From the NCBI GenBank assembly GCA_947259115.1, contig CAMYKS010000002.1, forward strand, positions 85,778 to 149,777: DNA of 64,000 nucleotides, in the 5' to 3' direction. The position numbers and the translations under genes were made by a program. A model generated the notes under the pieces. It searched no databases, had not been told where the DNA came from, and saw nothing but the letters and a program-made list of their open reading frames with translations. The stretch comes from an uncultured Desulfobulbaceae bacterium (lineage in GTDB: Bacteria > Desulfobacterota > Desulfobulbia > Desulfobulbales > BM004). Below, piece by piece: positions 17,742 to 26,829 of the stretch (its first letter is position 1; each line of letters begins with the position of its first letter).

Positions 17742-17764
17742 CTCACTCGCAACTTCACTTACAC

Positions 17765-18031
17765 TTACAGTACAATTTTCACCTGGGGATGAGCTTTGAG
17801 CGCCAAATAGATAGAGTTGCGTTCCTCTTCACTCTGGACAGTCACCTCAAAGTTGAGGCAATGGTATTTCCCGGTACGGCTGGTGTTGGAAAGTGAAATG
17901 TCGCACATGTCGCCACCGGCTATTTCCAGCAAGGCCTGCTGCAATTTTTCCTGGTCAGCACCGATGACCTTGTAGAGCCACAGGCACGGGTAGTCAATGA
18001 TTGCTTTGCAGGTGGAATCTTTTTGTATCAT
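17765..18031 (-). CDS. DUF493 (YbeD-like) family protein
   Basis: 88 residues that match the small DUF493 fold: YPCLWLYKVIGADQEKLQQA near the start, and later YHCLNFEVTVQSEEERNSIY followed by LALKAHPQVKIVL. E. coli YbeD is a small ACT-like ferredoxin-fold protein of uncertain regulatory role, encoded near lipB. Here it sits 8 bp downstream of a PilZ gene on the same strand, with which it probably forms an operon. Function is not established. Confidence 0.82.
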   Translation of the reverse strand: MIQKDSTCKAIIDYPCLWLYKVIGADQEKLQQALLEIAGGDMCDISLSNTSRTGKYHCLNFEVTVQSEEERNSIYLALKAHPQVKIVL

Positions 18032-18039
18032 GGCAGACC

Positions 18040-18390
18040 TTACTGACTTTTAAAGCCGTAAGCATTAATCAGCGCTGTAATTGTTTTTACTTCCTGATGG
18101 CTTATTTTCTTAATCTTGAAGCCGGATACATAAAAATCAGGATTGAAGTCTTTTTTACACCAGAGACTATGGGCACTGAAGTTAATCTCCTCACGACCGG
18201 AGATAATGTCAGGTAATTTCATGCTGAAAGAATATTCCTTGTCTGTGGGAATCTTCTCTTCGCTGATCATCATGATGCCCTGGGTGGTGATATCCACCAG
18301 GTGACCAATGTTTACTCCCGAGTCCACATCGAAAATCCGCAAGTAATATATCAGGTGGACTCTCTTGAGCACCCTCTTTTCATGCTGCAT
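18040..18390 (-). CDS. Stand-alone PilZ-domain protein
   Basis: 116 residues forming one PilZ domain, a cyclic-di-GMP receptor fold. The RxxxR motif is R-V-L-K-R near residue 6, before LIYYLRIFD. The second motif (usually D/NxSxxG) is DITTQGIMM, with threonine for serine. FSMKLPDI and VSGFKIKKIS complete the barrel. Both main binding motifs are present, so c-di-GMP binding is plausible. Operon with the DUF493 gene. The target of the signal is unknown. Confidence 0.82.
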   Translation of the reverse strand: MQHEKRVLKRVHLIYYLRIFDVDSGVNIGHLVDITTQGIMMISEEKIPTDKEYSFSMKLPDIISGREEINFSAHSLWCKKDFNPDFYVSGFKIKKISHQEVKTITALINAYGFKSQ

Positions 18391-18723
18391 AATTTATTTC
18401 GACCTTATATATATTTTTTTTACACCGGGGCCTGACCAATTTAATAAAAAGGATTATAATAAAACTACAAGTACAAAATCATAACAAATAAAATCGCTTA
18501 CAGTCCAGATGGAAAAAAAGATTTTTATTTGTTAAGAAAACTGGTAAAGCCATACCATAGTAAGTTATATTTAATTTATAGGCAAAAAAATCCTTACTGG
18601 TCCTTATTGGCTGCTCATAAAGGGCTATGTGAAAGACATGTACGCCGCAATATTTCACTAAGCAAAGTGCTTATGTTCATTATATAAGTAACTGCAGGAG
18701 GAGAATAGTCGGCCATTGGAATT
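18391..18723. other. AT-rich divergent intergenic region, no gene seen
   Basis: 333 bases between the divergent PilZ and DUF3108 genes. It should hold both promoters. GGAGGAG at 18697-18703 lies 20 bases before the ATG of the DUF3108 gene, farther than usual for a ribosome site. Confidence 0.4.
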
Positions 18724-19524
18724 ATGCACCGTATATCTAATATAATATTCATACTCCTGTCCTTGGTAGGGCTGTCTTCTCTCATTGGCCCTGTAATGGC
18801 TGAAGAGCATCACCCGTTCAAGCCGGGCGAAAAGATGCAGTATGTTCTGAAGTACGGTGCGATACCGGCGGGTGAAGCCACCCTTGAAGTGCATGATATG
18901 GAAGTGGTTCACGGGGTAGAGGCCTATCATTTTGTAATGACCGCCCGTTCAAACTCTTTTGTTGATCTATTCTTCAAGGTCAGGGACCGTATTGATTCCT
19001 ATGCCGATGCCGGCATGAACCATTCGCTCCACTACAAAAAGGATCAGCAGGAAGGCAAGACGAGGAGAGACATAACGGTCTATTTTGACTGGGAAAAAAA
19101 TGAATCAACCTATGTCAATTTTAATGCTGATCCCAAGATTGTTAACCTGCTGCCGGGATCCTTTGATCCGCTGTCGGTTTTTTATTATTCGAGGTTGCTT
19201 GATTTTCATAATAATAAGGAATTTGAGCACCCGGTGACAGACGGCAAAAAAAATCGTATGGGCATTTTGCGGGTCATAGGCAATGAGACAATACGTGTAC
19301 CGGCCGGCACCTTTGATACTTTGGTATTGGAGCCTGACCTGCAGAATGTTGAAGGCGTTTTTTCAAAGAAGCAAAGGGCGAAGATAAAGCTCTGGATCAC
19401 AAATGACGAACGCATGCTGCTTGTGCAGATGAAAAGCAAGGCAAGGGTTGGCAGTTTTGTGGCAGAGCTCGTCACAATCCAGGGTCATGATTCGGGGAAA
19501 AATAAGGATCCTGAAAAGGGGTAA
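18724..19524 (+). CDS. DUF3108 domain protein, exported
   Basis: 266 residues with a signal peptide (MHRISNIIFILLSLVGLSSL, cleavage likely after PVMA, residue ~26) and then a DUF3108 domain: FKPGEKMQYVLKYGAIPAGE, followed by VRDRIDSYADAGMNHSLHY and WITNDERMLLVQMKSKARVG near the end. The family is a periplasmic or outer-membrane-associated beta-rich fold of unknown role, common in Proteobacteria. Followed 30 bp later by a small co-oriented gene. Confidence 0.82.
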   Translation: MHRISNIIFILLSLVGLSSLIGPVMAEEHHPFKPGEKMQYVLKYGAIPAGEATLEVHDMEVVHGVEAYHFVMTARSNSFVDLFFKVRDRIDSYADAGMNHSLHYKKDQQEGKTRRDITVYFDWEKNESTYVNFNADPKIVNLLPGSFDPLSVFYYSRLLDFHNNKEFEHPVTDGKKNRMGILRVIGNETIRVPAGTFDTLVLEPDLQNVEGVFSKKQRAKIKLWITNDERMLLVQMKSKARVGSFVAELVTIQGHDSGKNKDPEKG

Positions 19525-19554
19525 ACAATAAAATGCATTTGCGAGTGGGGTATC

Positions 19555-19884
19555 ATGCAGGATTCACCAACCGGGGAGGGATGGCAAGTGAATGAGATGG
19601 AATATGAAGAAGATTCCAACGATTTCGATGGGTTTAACACCTATGTAAGTAAAGAGAACAGGCTGGTGGTGGTTAAGACCATCGACGGCTCTGTAATTCG
19701 CGGCAACATTAACCTGAACAGTGAGACCTTACCCATGGACAGGGTAAGCGATCTTCTCATCAAGGGACAGAATAAGTTTCTCATCATGTACAATGCCTGC
19801 TTGGGTGAGAGAAAAGACGTTGCGGTTATCATTAATAAATCGCAGGTAGTCTGGGTGATGGAAGAGGAAGGACCGCAGAGTTAA
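19555..19884 (+). CDS. Small conserved-looking hypothetical protein
   Basis: 109 residues, acidic N-terminus (EYEEDSNDFDGF) and then a compact predicted beta-rich domain, RLVVVKTIDGSVIRGNINLN, ending DVAVIINKSQVVWVMEE. The TIDGSVIRGNI part resembles short Sm-like or retention barrels that bind ligands through a small beta-barrel, but I do not recognise the family with confidence. Starts at 19555 (ATG), 19588 (GTG after GGGGAGGG) or 19597 (ATG) are possible. Follows the DUF3108 gene on the same strand and may share its transcript. Confidence 0.6.
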   Translation: MQDSPTGEGWQVNEMEYEEDSNDFDGFNTYVSKENRLVVVKTIDGSVIRGNINLNSETLPMDRVSDLLIKGQNKFLIMYNACLGERKDVAVIINKSQVVWVMEEEGPQS

Positions 19885-19986
19885 AAATAATGGGTGGAGA
19901 GTTTTGTTTTGGGAAAGTTTTGACACTGACTTCTCAATGAGAAGAGCCGGAGTAAGGGACAACTTCTTGTGGCAGGTGCTGACAGA

Positions 19987-20874
19987 TCAGCTTTTCCGGC
20001 GGATTTTTTTTAGTAAAGAATCAAAGTTTTCAGCGCAGTCTTCGTAGATTTCCTTCAAATAGTTGATGTTGTTCGTGATTGCAACAGCATACAGGTCACG
20101 ATCAATATTCCAGCGCTCCTGAAAATGGGACAGGGCCGCAGAAGCAACGTTGCCCATTTCTTCCAGCAGCCTGGTTCTTGCCACCGAATGATAGAATTCC
20201 TCCGTATTCTTAAAAAGCTCCAGGGGCGTCTCATAACCGGGTACCTTGGCCTCTTCAAATTCTAGGAACAGCAGGGGCAGTTTTTCCAGGTAAATCCTGT
20301 CCGCCATCTGGGCCATCAGATCAGCTGAGCCGAGTACTTTCCCTATTGTCCTGATTTCATCCGACCTGAAGGGTATTTCGGCCACGGATAATGTAAGGAT
20401 AGTACACATGATAATATGGCGACAGTCGGTCATGTCCTCTGCTGGAAAACCATGCGCAGCCAGGTATTTTTCCATGAGGTCAATGGAGCGTTCCTCATGG
20501 CCAATGGTATACTGGGCGCCTGTGCCTTCCTGTTCTTCCATTGTCTGGATCAGGCCGGTATCGTGGAACAGGGCACCCATGAGACCGAGTTCAATCAGGC
20601 GGGAAGAAAATTTATGTCCCTGTAGATGCAGGCCGTGGATAAGCCTGACCGTTGCGAGGGTGACTCCGCATGTGTGAGCCAGGTTGTGATATTTTGTGTT
20701 ACTGGCACGGTAGCCCGGATATTTCCCTGCAAATAGACAAATAATGTCAGCATAGACCTTTTTGAGATGCGAAGTATCGTAATTCGGATCTATCAAGGAT
20801 AAAGTTTTTACTATCTCAGCGTAGGTCTCGCCGGGAGAGTTGACATCTGTCAGATCGTAGAGTTTTGTAGCCAT
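19987..20874 (-). CDS. HD-domain phosphohydrolase resembling class I cyclic-nucleotide phosphodiesterases
   Basis: About 295 residues from ATG 20874; an in-frame GTG at 20925 would add 17. The motif KYHNLAHTCGVTLATVRLIH resembles the YHNxxHxxxVT signature of the PDEase_I family. It is followed by a metal-binding HD (ALFHDTGLI) and IGHEERSIDLMEKYL. This places it in the HD superfamily with a PDE-like arrangement, so the substrate may be a cyclic nucleotide, but hydrolysis of another phosphoester is possible. It stands alone and is convergent with the 19555 gene. No sensory or membrane domain is visible. Confidence 0.7.
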   Translation of the reverse strand: MATKLYDLTDVNSPGETYAEIVKTLSLIDPNYDTSHLKKVYADIICLFAGKYPGYRASNTKYHNLAHTCGVTLATVRLIHGLHLQGHKFSSRLIELGLMGALFHDTGLIQTMEEQEGTGAQYTIGHEERSIDLMEKYLAAHGFPAEDMTDCRHIIMCTILTLSVAEIPFRSDEIRTIGKVLGSADLMAQMADRIYLEKLPLLFLEFEEAKVPGYETPLELFKNTEEFYHSVARTRLLEEMGNVASAALSHFQERWNIDRDLYAVAITNNINYLKEIYEDCAENFDSLLKKIRRKS

Positions 20875-21039
20875 TGCGCCAATTGTTACCGTATAAAAGT
20901 TCTGGGAAATAATAGCTGGTACCACATCCAGTTAATTATTTCCATCTTCTTTCTCTTGTATCATGCAATTATTGCGCCTGAATTCAGAATATTATAAGCT
21001 TTATGATGTATTTTGGGCAGAAGTTCGATATAGTAGCGC

Positions 21040-21897
21040 ATGCCCCTATCTTCAGTAATTGACCTGCATATCCATTCTACCTTTTCCGACGGTTTACTCA
21101 AGCCGGCGGAAATTGTAGACCTTGCCGAATCCCGAGGTTTGACAGCCATTGCCATAACTGATCATGATACGGCTGCCGGCACCGATGAGTCCATGGAAAG
21201 GGGGCACGAGAAAGGAATTGAAGTGATCAGCGGTATTGAAATAAGTTCATGGCATGGTGACACTTCAATGCATATACTTGGATACAGATTCAATCATGGG
21301 AACAGGCTGTTCAGCAACCGCTTACAGATGCTGCAGGATGGGAGAGAAACAAGAAACGCCAGGATTATTGAAAATCTTAACAGACTGGGCATCGGTGTCG
21401 ATGCCGGTGAATTGCAGCATTATTCCGAGTATGGCCAGACCGGCCGGCCGCATATTGCCCGCTTGCTGGTCGATAAGGGTGTGACAAAAACAATTGACCT
21501 GGCATTCAAAAACTATCTTGGCAGGGGAGCAGCTGCATATGCCGAAAGATTCAGGTTTTCGGCCCGGGATGCAATTGCCATGATACGTGAAGCAGGCGGA
21601 ATGGCTGTTTTAGCCCATCCGTCCAGCCTTGATCCTTCTCTACGCTCACTATTTCCATTGCTTAAAGATCTTTGCAGGGTGGGGCTTGAGGGGGTAGAGG
21701 TATATTATCCGTCCCACAGCCCGAAAACAGTGAAAACTCTTTTGAAGATAGCAGGTGAATTAGGCCTTCTCATAACAGGAGGCAGTGATTTTCACGGCAT
21801 GGAGCACTCGGGTTATAACGCACAAGAATGGCTGCGGAGAACACTTATTCCCTATGATCTCGTTACGGCAATAAAAACAACACCGGGGAAAAAATAA
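21040..21897 (+). CDS. PHP-domain phosphatase (YciV/RnaAM-like)
   Basis: 285 residues. PHP metal-binding motifs are DLHIHSTFSDG (residues ~8-18), ITDHDTAAG, GIEISS, and AHPSSLD and GSDFHG near the end. This is the layout of the 3',5'-nucleoside bisphosphate phosphatase/5' exoribonuclease (RNase AM) family, which removes the 3' phosphate of pAp and trims RNA 5' ends. Length (~285) matches. Divergent from the HD gene; the NtrC-family regulator follows 72 bp later. Confidence 0.85.
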   Translation: MPLSSVIDLHIHSTFSDGLLKPAEIVDLAESRGLTAIAITDHDTAAGTDESMERGHEKGIEVISGIEISSWHGDTSMHILGYRFNHGNRLFSNRLQMLQDGRETRNARIIENLNRLGIGVDAGELQHYSEYGQTGRPHIARLLVDKGVTKTIDLAFKNYLGRGAAAYAERFRFSARDAIAMIREAGGMAVLAHPSSLDPSLRSLFPLLKDLCRVGLEGVEVYYPSHSPKTVKTLLKIAGELGLLITGGSDFHGMEHSGYNAQEWLRRTLIPYDLVTAIKTTPGKK

Positions 21898-21969
21898 ATC
21901 TGTATTCCTGACGCCCCTTCATAGTGATGATGAATTTTAAGGATTTTTTAATTTGAGGATGAACGAGTC

Positions 21970-23355
21970 ATGAATACCATTCTGGTAGTTGATGATGAAC
22001 CTAATTATCTGATCGTGCTCTCCGAGCTTCTTAAAGAGGAGGGGTTTGAGGTTATGACCGCCCGGAGAGGGGAGGATGGATTGAAGATCGTAGAGGAAAC
22101 CGATCTTGATCTTGTACTAACGGATATGCGCATGCCGGGCATGGACGGTTTAGAGCTTTTGAAATCAGTTAAATCGTATAATAAAGACCTGCCTGTAATC
22201 ATGATCACTGCCTTCGGTGAGGTGGAAAAAGCAGTCGTCGCCATGAGGGCAGGCGCCTATAACTATCTCGCCAAACCTTTCAGCAATGAAGAGTTGCTCT
22301 TGAATATCAGAAAGGCTATTGACCACTATTCCCTCTTGTGTGAGAATCTGCGCCTGCGTGATGAGGCAAGGATCAGGTATGGATTTGCCAGTATCGTCGG
22401 AAAAAATGCCAGGATGCAGGAAATATATCAGCTTATAGAAAAAGTTGCGCCCACCTCTGCTTCAGTCCTTATAACAGGGGAAAGCGGTACGGGTAAAGAA
22501 CTGGTTGCCCGGGCAATTCATATCAACAGCCCCAGGGAGAAGTCTCCGTTTATTTCCGTCAACTGCGCCGCTCTGCCTGAAACCCTGCTTGAAAGTGAAC
22601 TGTTCGGACATGAAAGAGGAGCCTTTACCGGAGCCACTGCCATGCGTAAAGGCAGGTTTGAACTTGCTGATTCCGGCACCCTGTTTCTTGATGAAATTGG
22701 TGATATTCCCCTTCCTCTGCAGGCAAAACTACTGCGGGTTCTGCAGGAGCGGAGCTTTGAGAGGGTGGGGGGCATACAGCCGATCAATGTCGATGTCCGC
22801 ATCATTACCGCCACAAACAGGGAATTGAAAGGTGAGGTGGATGAAGGGCGATTCCGCGAAGATCTTTATTACCGCTTGAATGTTCTGCATATTCACCTGC
22901 CGCCTTTGCGTGAAAGAGCAGACGACATTCCCATGCTTACGGAACATTTTATCAGTAAGTTTGCCAAGATGCTGAATAAGCCGAACCTGAGAATCTCCGG
23001 TGGAGCCTTGCGTTACCTAGTGGGTCTCCCATGGGAAGGAAATGTACGCGAGCTTGAGAACACTATCGAACGGGCCGCTATTCTCTGCAGCGGGGATATC
23101 ATCGAGGCAGAAGATGTACACCCCGATGTAACCGGCAGTAATAAGGAAGTGAACTGGTCACCGGATGTTGATTTTGAAAAATTTATACCTTCAAACCTCC
23201 CCCTGCCTGAAGTGTTGAGCGGTGTGGAGGAGCGCATGCTAAAACGTGCCCTGAAGGATGCGAATTTTATCCAGGCACGGGCAGCTGAAAGCCTTGGGAT
23301 TACCAAGAGCCTGTTGCAGTACAAGATGAAGAAGTTTAATTTGCAGAAGAAGTAA
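21970..23355 (+). CDS. Sigma54-dependent response regulator, NtrC family
   Basis: 461 residues in the classic three-domain order. Residues 1-120 form the receiver with phospho-acceptor D52 (LVLTDMRMPGMDGL). Residues ~145-385 form the AAA+ domain with Walker A GESGTGKE, the sigma54-contacting GAFTGA loop (HERGAFTGATAMR), Walker B GTLFLDEIGD, and the R-finger region. The end is a Fis-type helix-turn-helix (FIQARAAESLGITKSLLQYK). It activates RNA polymerase at -24/-12 promoters after phosphorylation by a histidine kinase. No kinase gene is adjacent, so its partner and targets are unknown. Confidence 0.93.
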   Translation: MNTILVVDDEPNYLIVLSELLKEEGFEVMTARRGEDGLKIVEETDLDLVLTDMRMPGMDGLELLKSVKSYNKDLPVIMITAFGEVEKAVVAMRAGAYNYLAKPFSNEELLLNIRKAIDHYSLLCENLRLRDEARIRYGFASIVGKNARMQEIYQLIEKVAPTSASVLITGESGTGKELVARAIHINSPREKSPFISVNCAALPETLLESELFGHERGAFTGATAMRKGRFELADSGTLFLDEIGDIPLPLQAKLLRVLQERSFERVGGIQPINVDVRIITATNRELKGEVDEGRFREDLYYRLNVLHIHLPPLRERADDIPMLTEHFISKFAKMLNKPNLRISGGALRYLVGLPWEGNVRELENTIERAAILCSGDIIEAEDVHPDVTGSNKEVNWSPDVDFEKFIPSNLPLPEVLSGVEERMLKRALKDANFIQARAAESLGITKSLLQYKMKKFNLQKK

Positions 23356-23367
23356 GTTTTTTGGTAA

Positions 23368-23568
23368 AAAGGGTCCAAGGGTCCAAGGAATCAAGGTTTC
23401 AAGGGTAACTACATCAAAAGTATTGCCTTGCGTCTCAACCTCTGCTTTTGTTCTTTGGTCCTGTACGTTTGACCTGTAAACATTTTGTCTTCAGTCCCCA
23501 TCCTCAGTTCACCAGTTTTTAATGTTTTCTTTTAACCCCCTCGACCCCTTGAAACCTTGGACCCTAGG
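23368..23568. repeat. Inverted pair of GGTCCAAGG-type arrays between convergent genes
   Basis: The plus-oriented array is at 23368-23405 (GGGTCCAAGG GTCCAAGGAA units) and the minus-oriented one at 23535-23568 (ACCCCCTCGACCCCTTGAAA and on), separated by 129 gene-free bases. As at 4504-4645, the pair lies between the stops of convergent genes. Confidence 0.78.
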
Positions 23569-23571
23569 TTT

Positions 23572-24423
23572 TTAAAGCGGCAACTCCGGTATCTTATTCC
23601 CTGAACCGCCCCAGTTGAGCTTGTTGCGCAGGATCTCAAAATAGCCTTTCTGCGGCATACTGATGAGATGCAATGGTTTACTGGCCGTTTTTACTTCAAG
23701 TTGGGAATTTTCTTCCATTTTCCAGGTAAATCGTCCATCCACAATAACCTTTACATTGTCTGCCTTGCCCCCAAGTTGCGAGACTAGGGTTACATCAGGC
23801 GGCAGCAGTACAGGTCTGCTTTCAAGCATGAAGGGGCATATAGGGGTAACAAGGATACAGGGAAGACCGGGCTGGACAATGGGGCCGCCGGAAGACAGGT
23901 TGTATGCAGTTGAACCTGTCGGTGTTGAAAATATAAGACCATCGGCTCTGTAGGTCGTAATAAATTCCTGATCGGACCAGGTTCTCAGTCTTATTATCTG
24001 ATCGACGTCCCCCTTGCTTATAACCACGTCATTGAGGGCGTAGAGATAGGAACCTGGCGAGGAGTCAGTGCCGGGCCCTCCAAGAAGTCTGGTTTTAAGA
24101 AGCATTCTTTCTTCCACCGTCATTTTCCCCTGGAGGAGCAGTTCCAATGCTTCAAAGCGTTCCTTTGCAGATACTGCTGTGAGAAAGCCCAAGCCGCCAA
24201 GGTTAATGCCCATGACAGGGATTTCATACTTGCTGGCCTTGTCAGCTATATGCAGCAGAGTGCCGTCACCACCAAGTATAATGAGGATATCAAGATCTTT
24301 TGTAACTTGGTCAACTACAGTTTTAACACCTCTGTCAGCGAACCAGTGGATGATTTCCTCGCCTATCCTGCGAGGTTTTTTAAAATCTTTTTTTAAGATG
24401 ATGCCAGCTTTTCTTATTTTCAT
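23572..24423 (-). CDS. nadK: NAD kinase
   Basis: 283-residue cytosolic enzyme that phosphorylates NAD to NADP using ATP or polyphosphate. The GGDGT motif is present (LIILGGDGTLLHIADKA), then GINLGGLGFL, and the conserved TPTGSTAYNLSSGGPIVQP stretch of the C-terminal domain. Length is typical. Its ATG overlaps the proC stop by 4 bp (ATGA), so it is translationally coupled to proC, a step that uses NAD(P)H. Confidence 0.95.
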   Translation of the reverse strand: MKIRKAGIILKKDFKKPRRIGEEIIHWFADRGVKTVVDQVTKDLDILIILGGDGTLLHIADKASKYEIPVMGINLGGLGFLTAVSAKERFEALELLLQGKMTVEERMLLKTRLLGGPGTDSSPGSYLYALNDVVISKGDVDQIIRLRTWSDQEFITTYRADGLIFSTPTGSTAYNLSSGGPIVQPGLPCILVTPICPFMLESRPVLLPPDVTLVSQLGGKADNVKVIVDGRFTWKMEENSQLEVKTASKPLHLISMPQKGYFEILRNKLNWGGSGNKIPELPL

Positions 24424-25241
24424 TTTCCAAGCTCTTTGGATCTTTCTGTTGCCGCTTCAACCGCATCCATGATTATACCGTTGAAACCGGCGGCTTCAAG
24501 TTCGTGCAATCCTGCAATAGTAGTGCCTCCGGGAGAGGTCACCATTGCACGCAGTTGAGCCGGATGTTCTTTGCTGCTCATGGCGAGCTTGACCGAACCC
24601 AGAATAGTCTGCGTTACAAGAAGTTCCGCATCGGTTCTGTTTAATCCGACCTTCAAACCGGCATCGATCAGAGCTTCTATAAAGGTGAAAACATAGGCCG
24701 GCCCGCTGCCGCTCAAACCAGTGACAGCATCAAAATACTTTTCGTCGAGAATGATGCTTTTACCGATGGAGTTGAAAATTACAACAGCGGTGTCCATATC
24801 TTCCTGGGTCGCCCTTGGGCCGGGGCTTAATGCTGATGCAGCCTCCAGGACAAAAGCCGGAGTGTTGGGCATGACCCGTATTATTCTGCAGTTACTGCCG
24901 GCGAGGTGTGCAGCGATAAAAGAGGACTGAATGCCTGCTGCAATGGATATGAGCAGGTGCGAGTCGTTGATCCTGTCTTTAGCTTCAAGGAGCACATCCT
25001 TCATTATCTGCGGCTTGACCGCCAGGATCACGGTAGTGCAACCAGACCAAATATGTTCACTTTCACTGCTGTCATAGGTGTTGACTCCGTATGTCTCATC
25101 TAGATAAACTCTTCTTTCGGCATCTGGATCGGTTACCAGTATGTCTGCAGCAGCCATGATGCCTGATTTGAGAATTCCCTGGATCAGGGCCTCCCCCATT
25201 CTGCCACCCCCTAAAAAGCCCAACTTATCAAGCAACGCCAT
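24420..25241 (-). CDS. proC: pyrroline-5-carboxylate reductase
   Basis: 273 residues; the last step of proline synthesis, reducing pyrroline-5-carboxylate with NAD(P)H. The N-terminal Rossmann motif is LGFLGGGRMGEALIQGILKS. The dimerisation and active-site region reads VTGLSGSGPAYVFTFIEALI, and the family signature is VTSPGGTTIAGLHELEAAGF. First gene of the proC-nadK pair. Confidence 0.95.
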   Translation of the reverse strand: MALLDKLGFLGGGRMGEALIQGILKSGIMAAADILVTDPDAERRVYLDETYGVNTYDSSESEHIWSGCTTVILAVKPQIMKDVLLEAKDRINDSHLLISIAAGIQSSFIAAHLAGSNCRIIRVMPNTPAFVLEAASALSPGPRATQEDMDTAVVIFNSIGKSIILDEKYFDAVTGLSGSGPAYVFTFIEALIDAGLKVGLNRTDAELLVTQTILGSVKLAMSSKEHPAQLRAMVTSPGGTTIAGLHELEAAGFNGIIMDAVEAATERSKELGK

Positions 25242-25444
25242 AGTAATTCTCCAATATTAAAACGAATAAAATGAATACAAAGACAGATAACAGTTATTTT
25301 TTCTTATTGCTGCATTTTTTACAACAGGATTGTCAGTTGCGGGAAAAAACCCCAACTGCAGGCAGTATAACAAAAAAATGCTCATATTTCGGGTCCGGAT
25401 AAGAACAGTGAGTTTCTTTACGATTGTGTCATTTTTGCACGGAA

Positions 25445-25480
25445 AAAGCCTGTTGTACGCTGATGCGCCAACAGGCTTTT
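25445..25480 (-). terminator. Rho-independent terminator downstream of lpxC
   Basis: AAAAGCCTGTTG and CAACAGGCTTTT form a perfect stem around GCGCATCAGCGTA, with T-rich sequence following on the minus strand; it could also work on the plus strand. It separates lpxC from proC. Confidence 0.85.
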
Positions 25481-25527
25481 GAAAGCATAAGACTTTAAGT
25501 GAAAGCTTTGTTCAGCGGTTTTAAGAA

Positions 25528-26520
25528 CTATTGAATTGAAAGCGGCCTTTTGGATGCAACAGGGGACAGGATTGGGAGGAAGCGGTTACCTGCCGCTCTT
25601 GTCCTGGAGACGAATTTATTCAATACTGAAAGCTGGCCGTCCTTTTTCAATTCAACGAACTCCCAGGCATCAGGTGTGGCAGCAATAGTCTCCATGAGTT
25701 TGAGGTGCTGGCTGTGTCCTGACTTGTATGCCACGATATGGCCAAGCACCGGACAGCCAAGCAGTGTCATGTCACCGATAATGTCAACTATTTTATGCCT
25801 GACGAATTCGTTATCGTAGCGTAATCCTTCCTTGTTCAAAACACCGTTTTCGTCCATGCCTACCGCATTCTCCAGAGAGGCACCGAGGGCCAAGCCGTTT
25901 TTCTGTAATTTCTCTACATCTTCAAGAAAACCGAAGGTTCTTGCCTTGGAAATTTCTGCCACAAACTTCTGGGGGGAAAGAGCTACAGAATATACCTGAC
26001 GTTTGATGGTTTCATGCTTGAAATTTATCTCTGCAGTAACCTTGAACCCGTCATAGGGGTAGATGCTGATATGTCTGTCGCCGTCACGGAAAGAGATTTC
26101 CCGCGTGATCTTTACAAGCCTTCGGTAACTTTTCTGCTGCCGTATGCCGGCTTGGAGAAGCAGCCCGACAAATGGAGCAGAGCTGCCGTCCAGGATGGGC
26201 ACTTCCGGGCCATCCACTTCAATGATGATATTATCTATGGAAAGACCGTTGATAGCAGCAAGAAGATGCTCTGTAGTCGCCACGGAAGCATTGCCTTCAG
26301 ATATTGTCGTCGCCATTGTAGTGTCAATCACCCGGTTCATGAAGGCAGGCACGGGGCTGCTGTAGCCAAGGTCGTTACGCACAAAGCGGATGCCGGAATT
26401 TGCACTTGCTGGTCTTAATGTCATGTTTATCCGGTTGCCTGAGTGCAGGCCGATGCCGCTGCAGTATACCGTTTTTCTGATGGTACTCTGGTAAGGATTT
26501 ATTTGTGATAAAGTTTTCAT
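25528..26520 (-). CDS. lpxC: UDP-3-O-acyl-N-acetylglucosamine deacetylase
   Basis: 330-residue zinc enzyme for the committed step of lipid A synthesis. Zinc and catalytic motifs: TEHLLAAINGL (His), LDGSSAPFV, HKIVDIIGDMTLLG (His and Asp ligands), and the general acid region SGHSQHLKLM. Two duplicated alpha/beta domains, usual size. Monocistronic between a terminator and an AT-rich promoter region. The gene marks an LPS-bearing outer membrane. Confidence 0.95.
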   Translation of the reverse strand: MKTLSQINPYQSTIRKTVYCSGIGLHSGNRINMTLRPASANSGIRFVRNDLGYSSPVPAFMNRVIDTTMATTISEGNASVATTEHLLAAINGLSIDNIIIEVDGPEVPILDGSSAPFVGLLLQAGIRQQKSYRRLVKITREISFRDGDRHISIYPYDGFKVTAEINFKHETIKRQVYSVALSPQKFVAEISKARTFGFLEDVEKLQKNGLALGASLENAVGMDENGVLNKEGLRYDNEFVRHKIVDIIGDMTLLGCPVLGHIVAYKSGHSQHLKLMETIAATPDAWEFVELKKDGQLSVLNKFVSRTRAAGNRFLPILSPVASKRPLSIQ

Positions 26521-26555
26521 TATTCTATTTTCTAGACAGTAATATGCCCTTTTTA

Positions 26556-26583
26556 TTTATATTTTTACAATATTAGAATGCAA
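26556..26583 (-). promoter_or_regulatory. Possible lpxC promoter
   Basis: On the minus strand TTGCAT (26578-26583) and TATAAA (26556-26561) are 16 bases apart, about 35 bases before ATG 26520. The surrounding DNA is very AT-rich, so this could be chance. Confidence 0.4.
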
Positions 26584-26730
26584 TTAAATGTTTTACTGCA
26601 AAAAACATACCATTTGTTTTTAATGCATTAATTAAAAGGGAATATGTTTTCAGAAGTGTAAATATTTCAGATTGTTGAGGGATGTGTTTTGCCACTGGGT
26701 GTGAGTGGAAAACGAATGTTCCAGTGTGTC

Positions 26731-26766
26731 AAATAAAACACAACCTGGGAGAAAGTGTGTTTTATT
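26731..26766. repeat. Perfect 11-bp inverted repeat between lpxK and lpxC
   Basis: AATAAAACACA and TGTGTTTTATT flank a 13-base loop. It follows the lpxK stop by about 60 bases and may be a weak terminator. The remainder of the 309-base gap shows no gene. Confidence 0.5.
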
Positions 26767-26829
26767 AAGTGCTCACCATTATTATTTACATGCGCCTGGC
26801 GCCTGAACCCGTGAGTCTTTGTGAGTACC

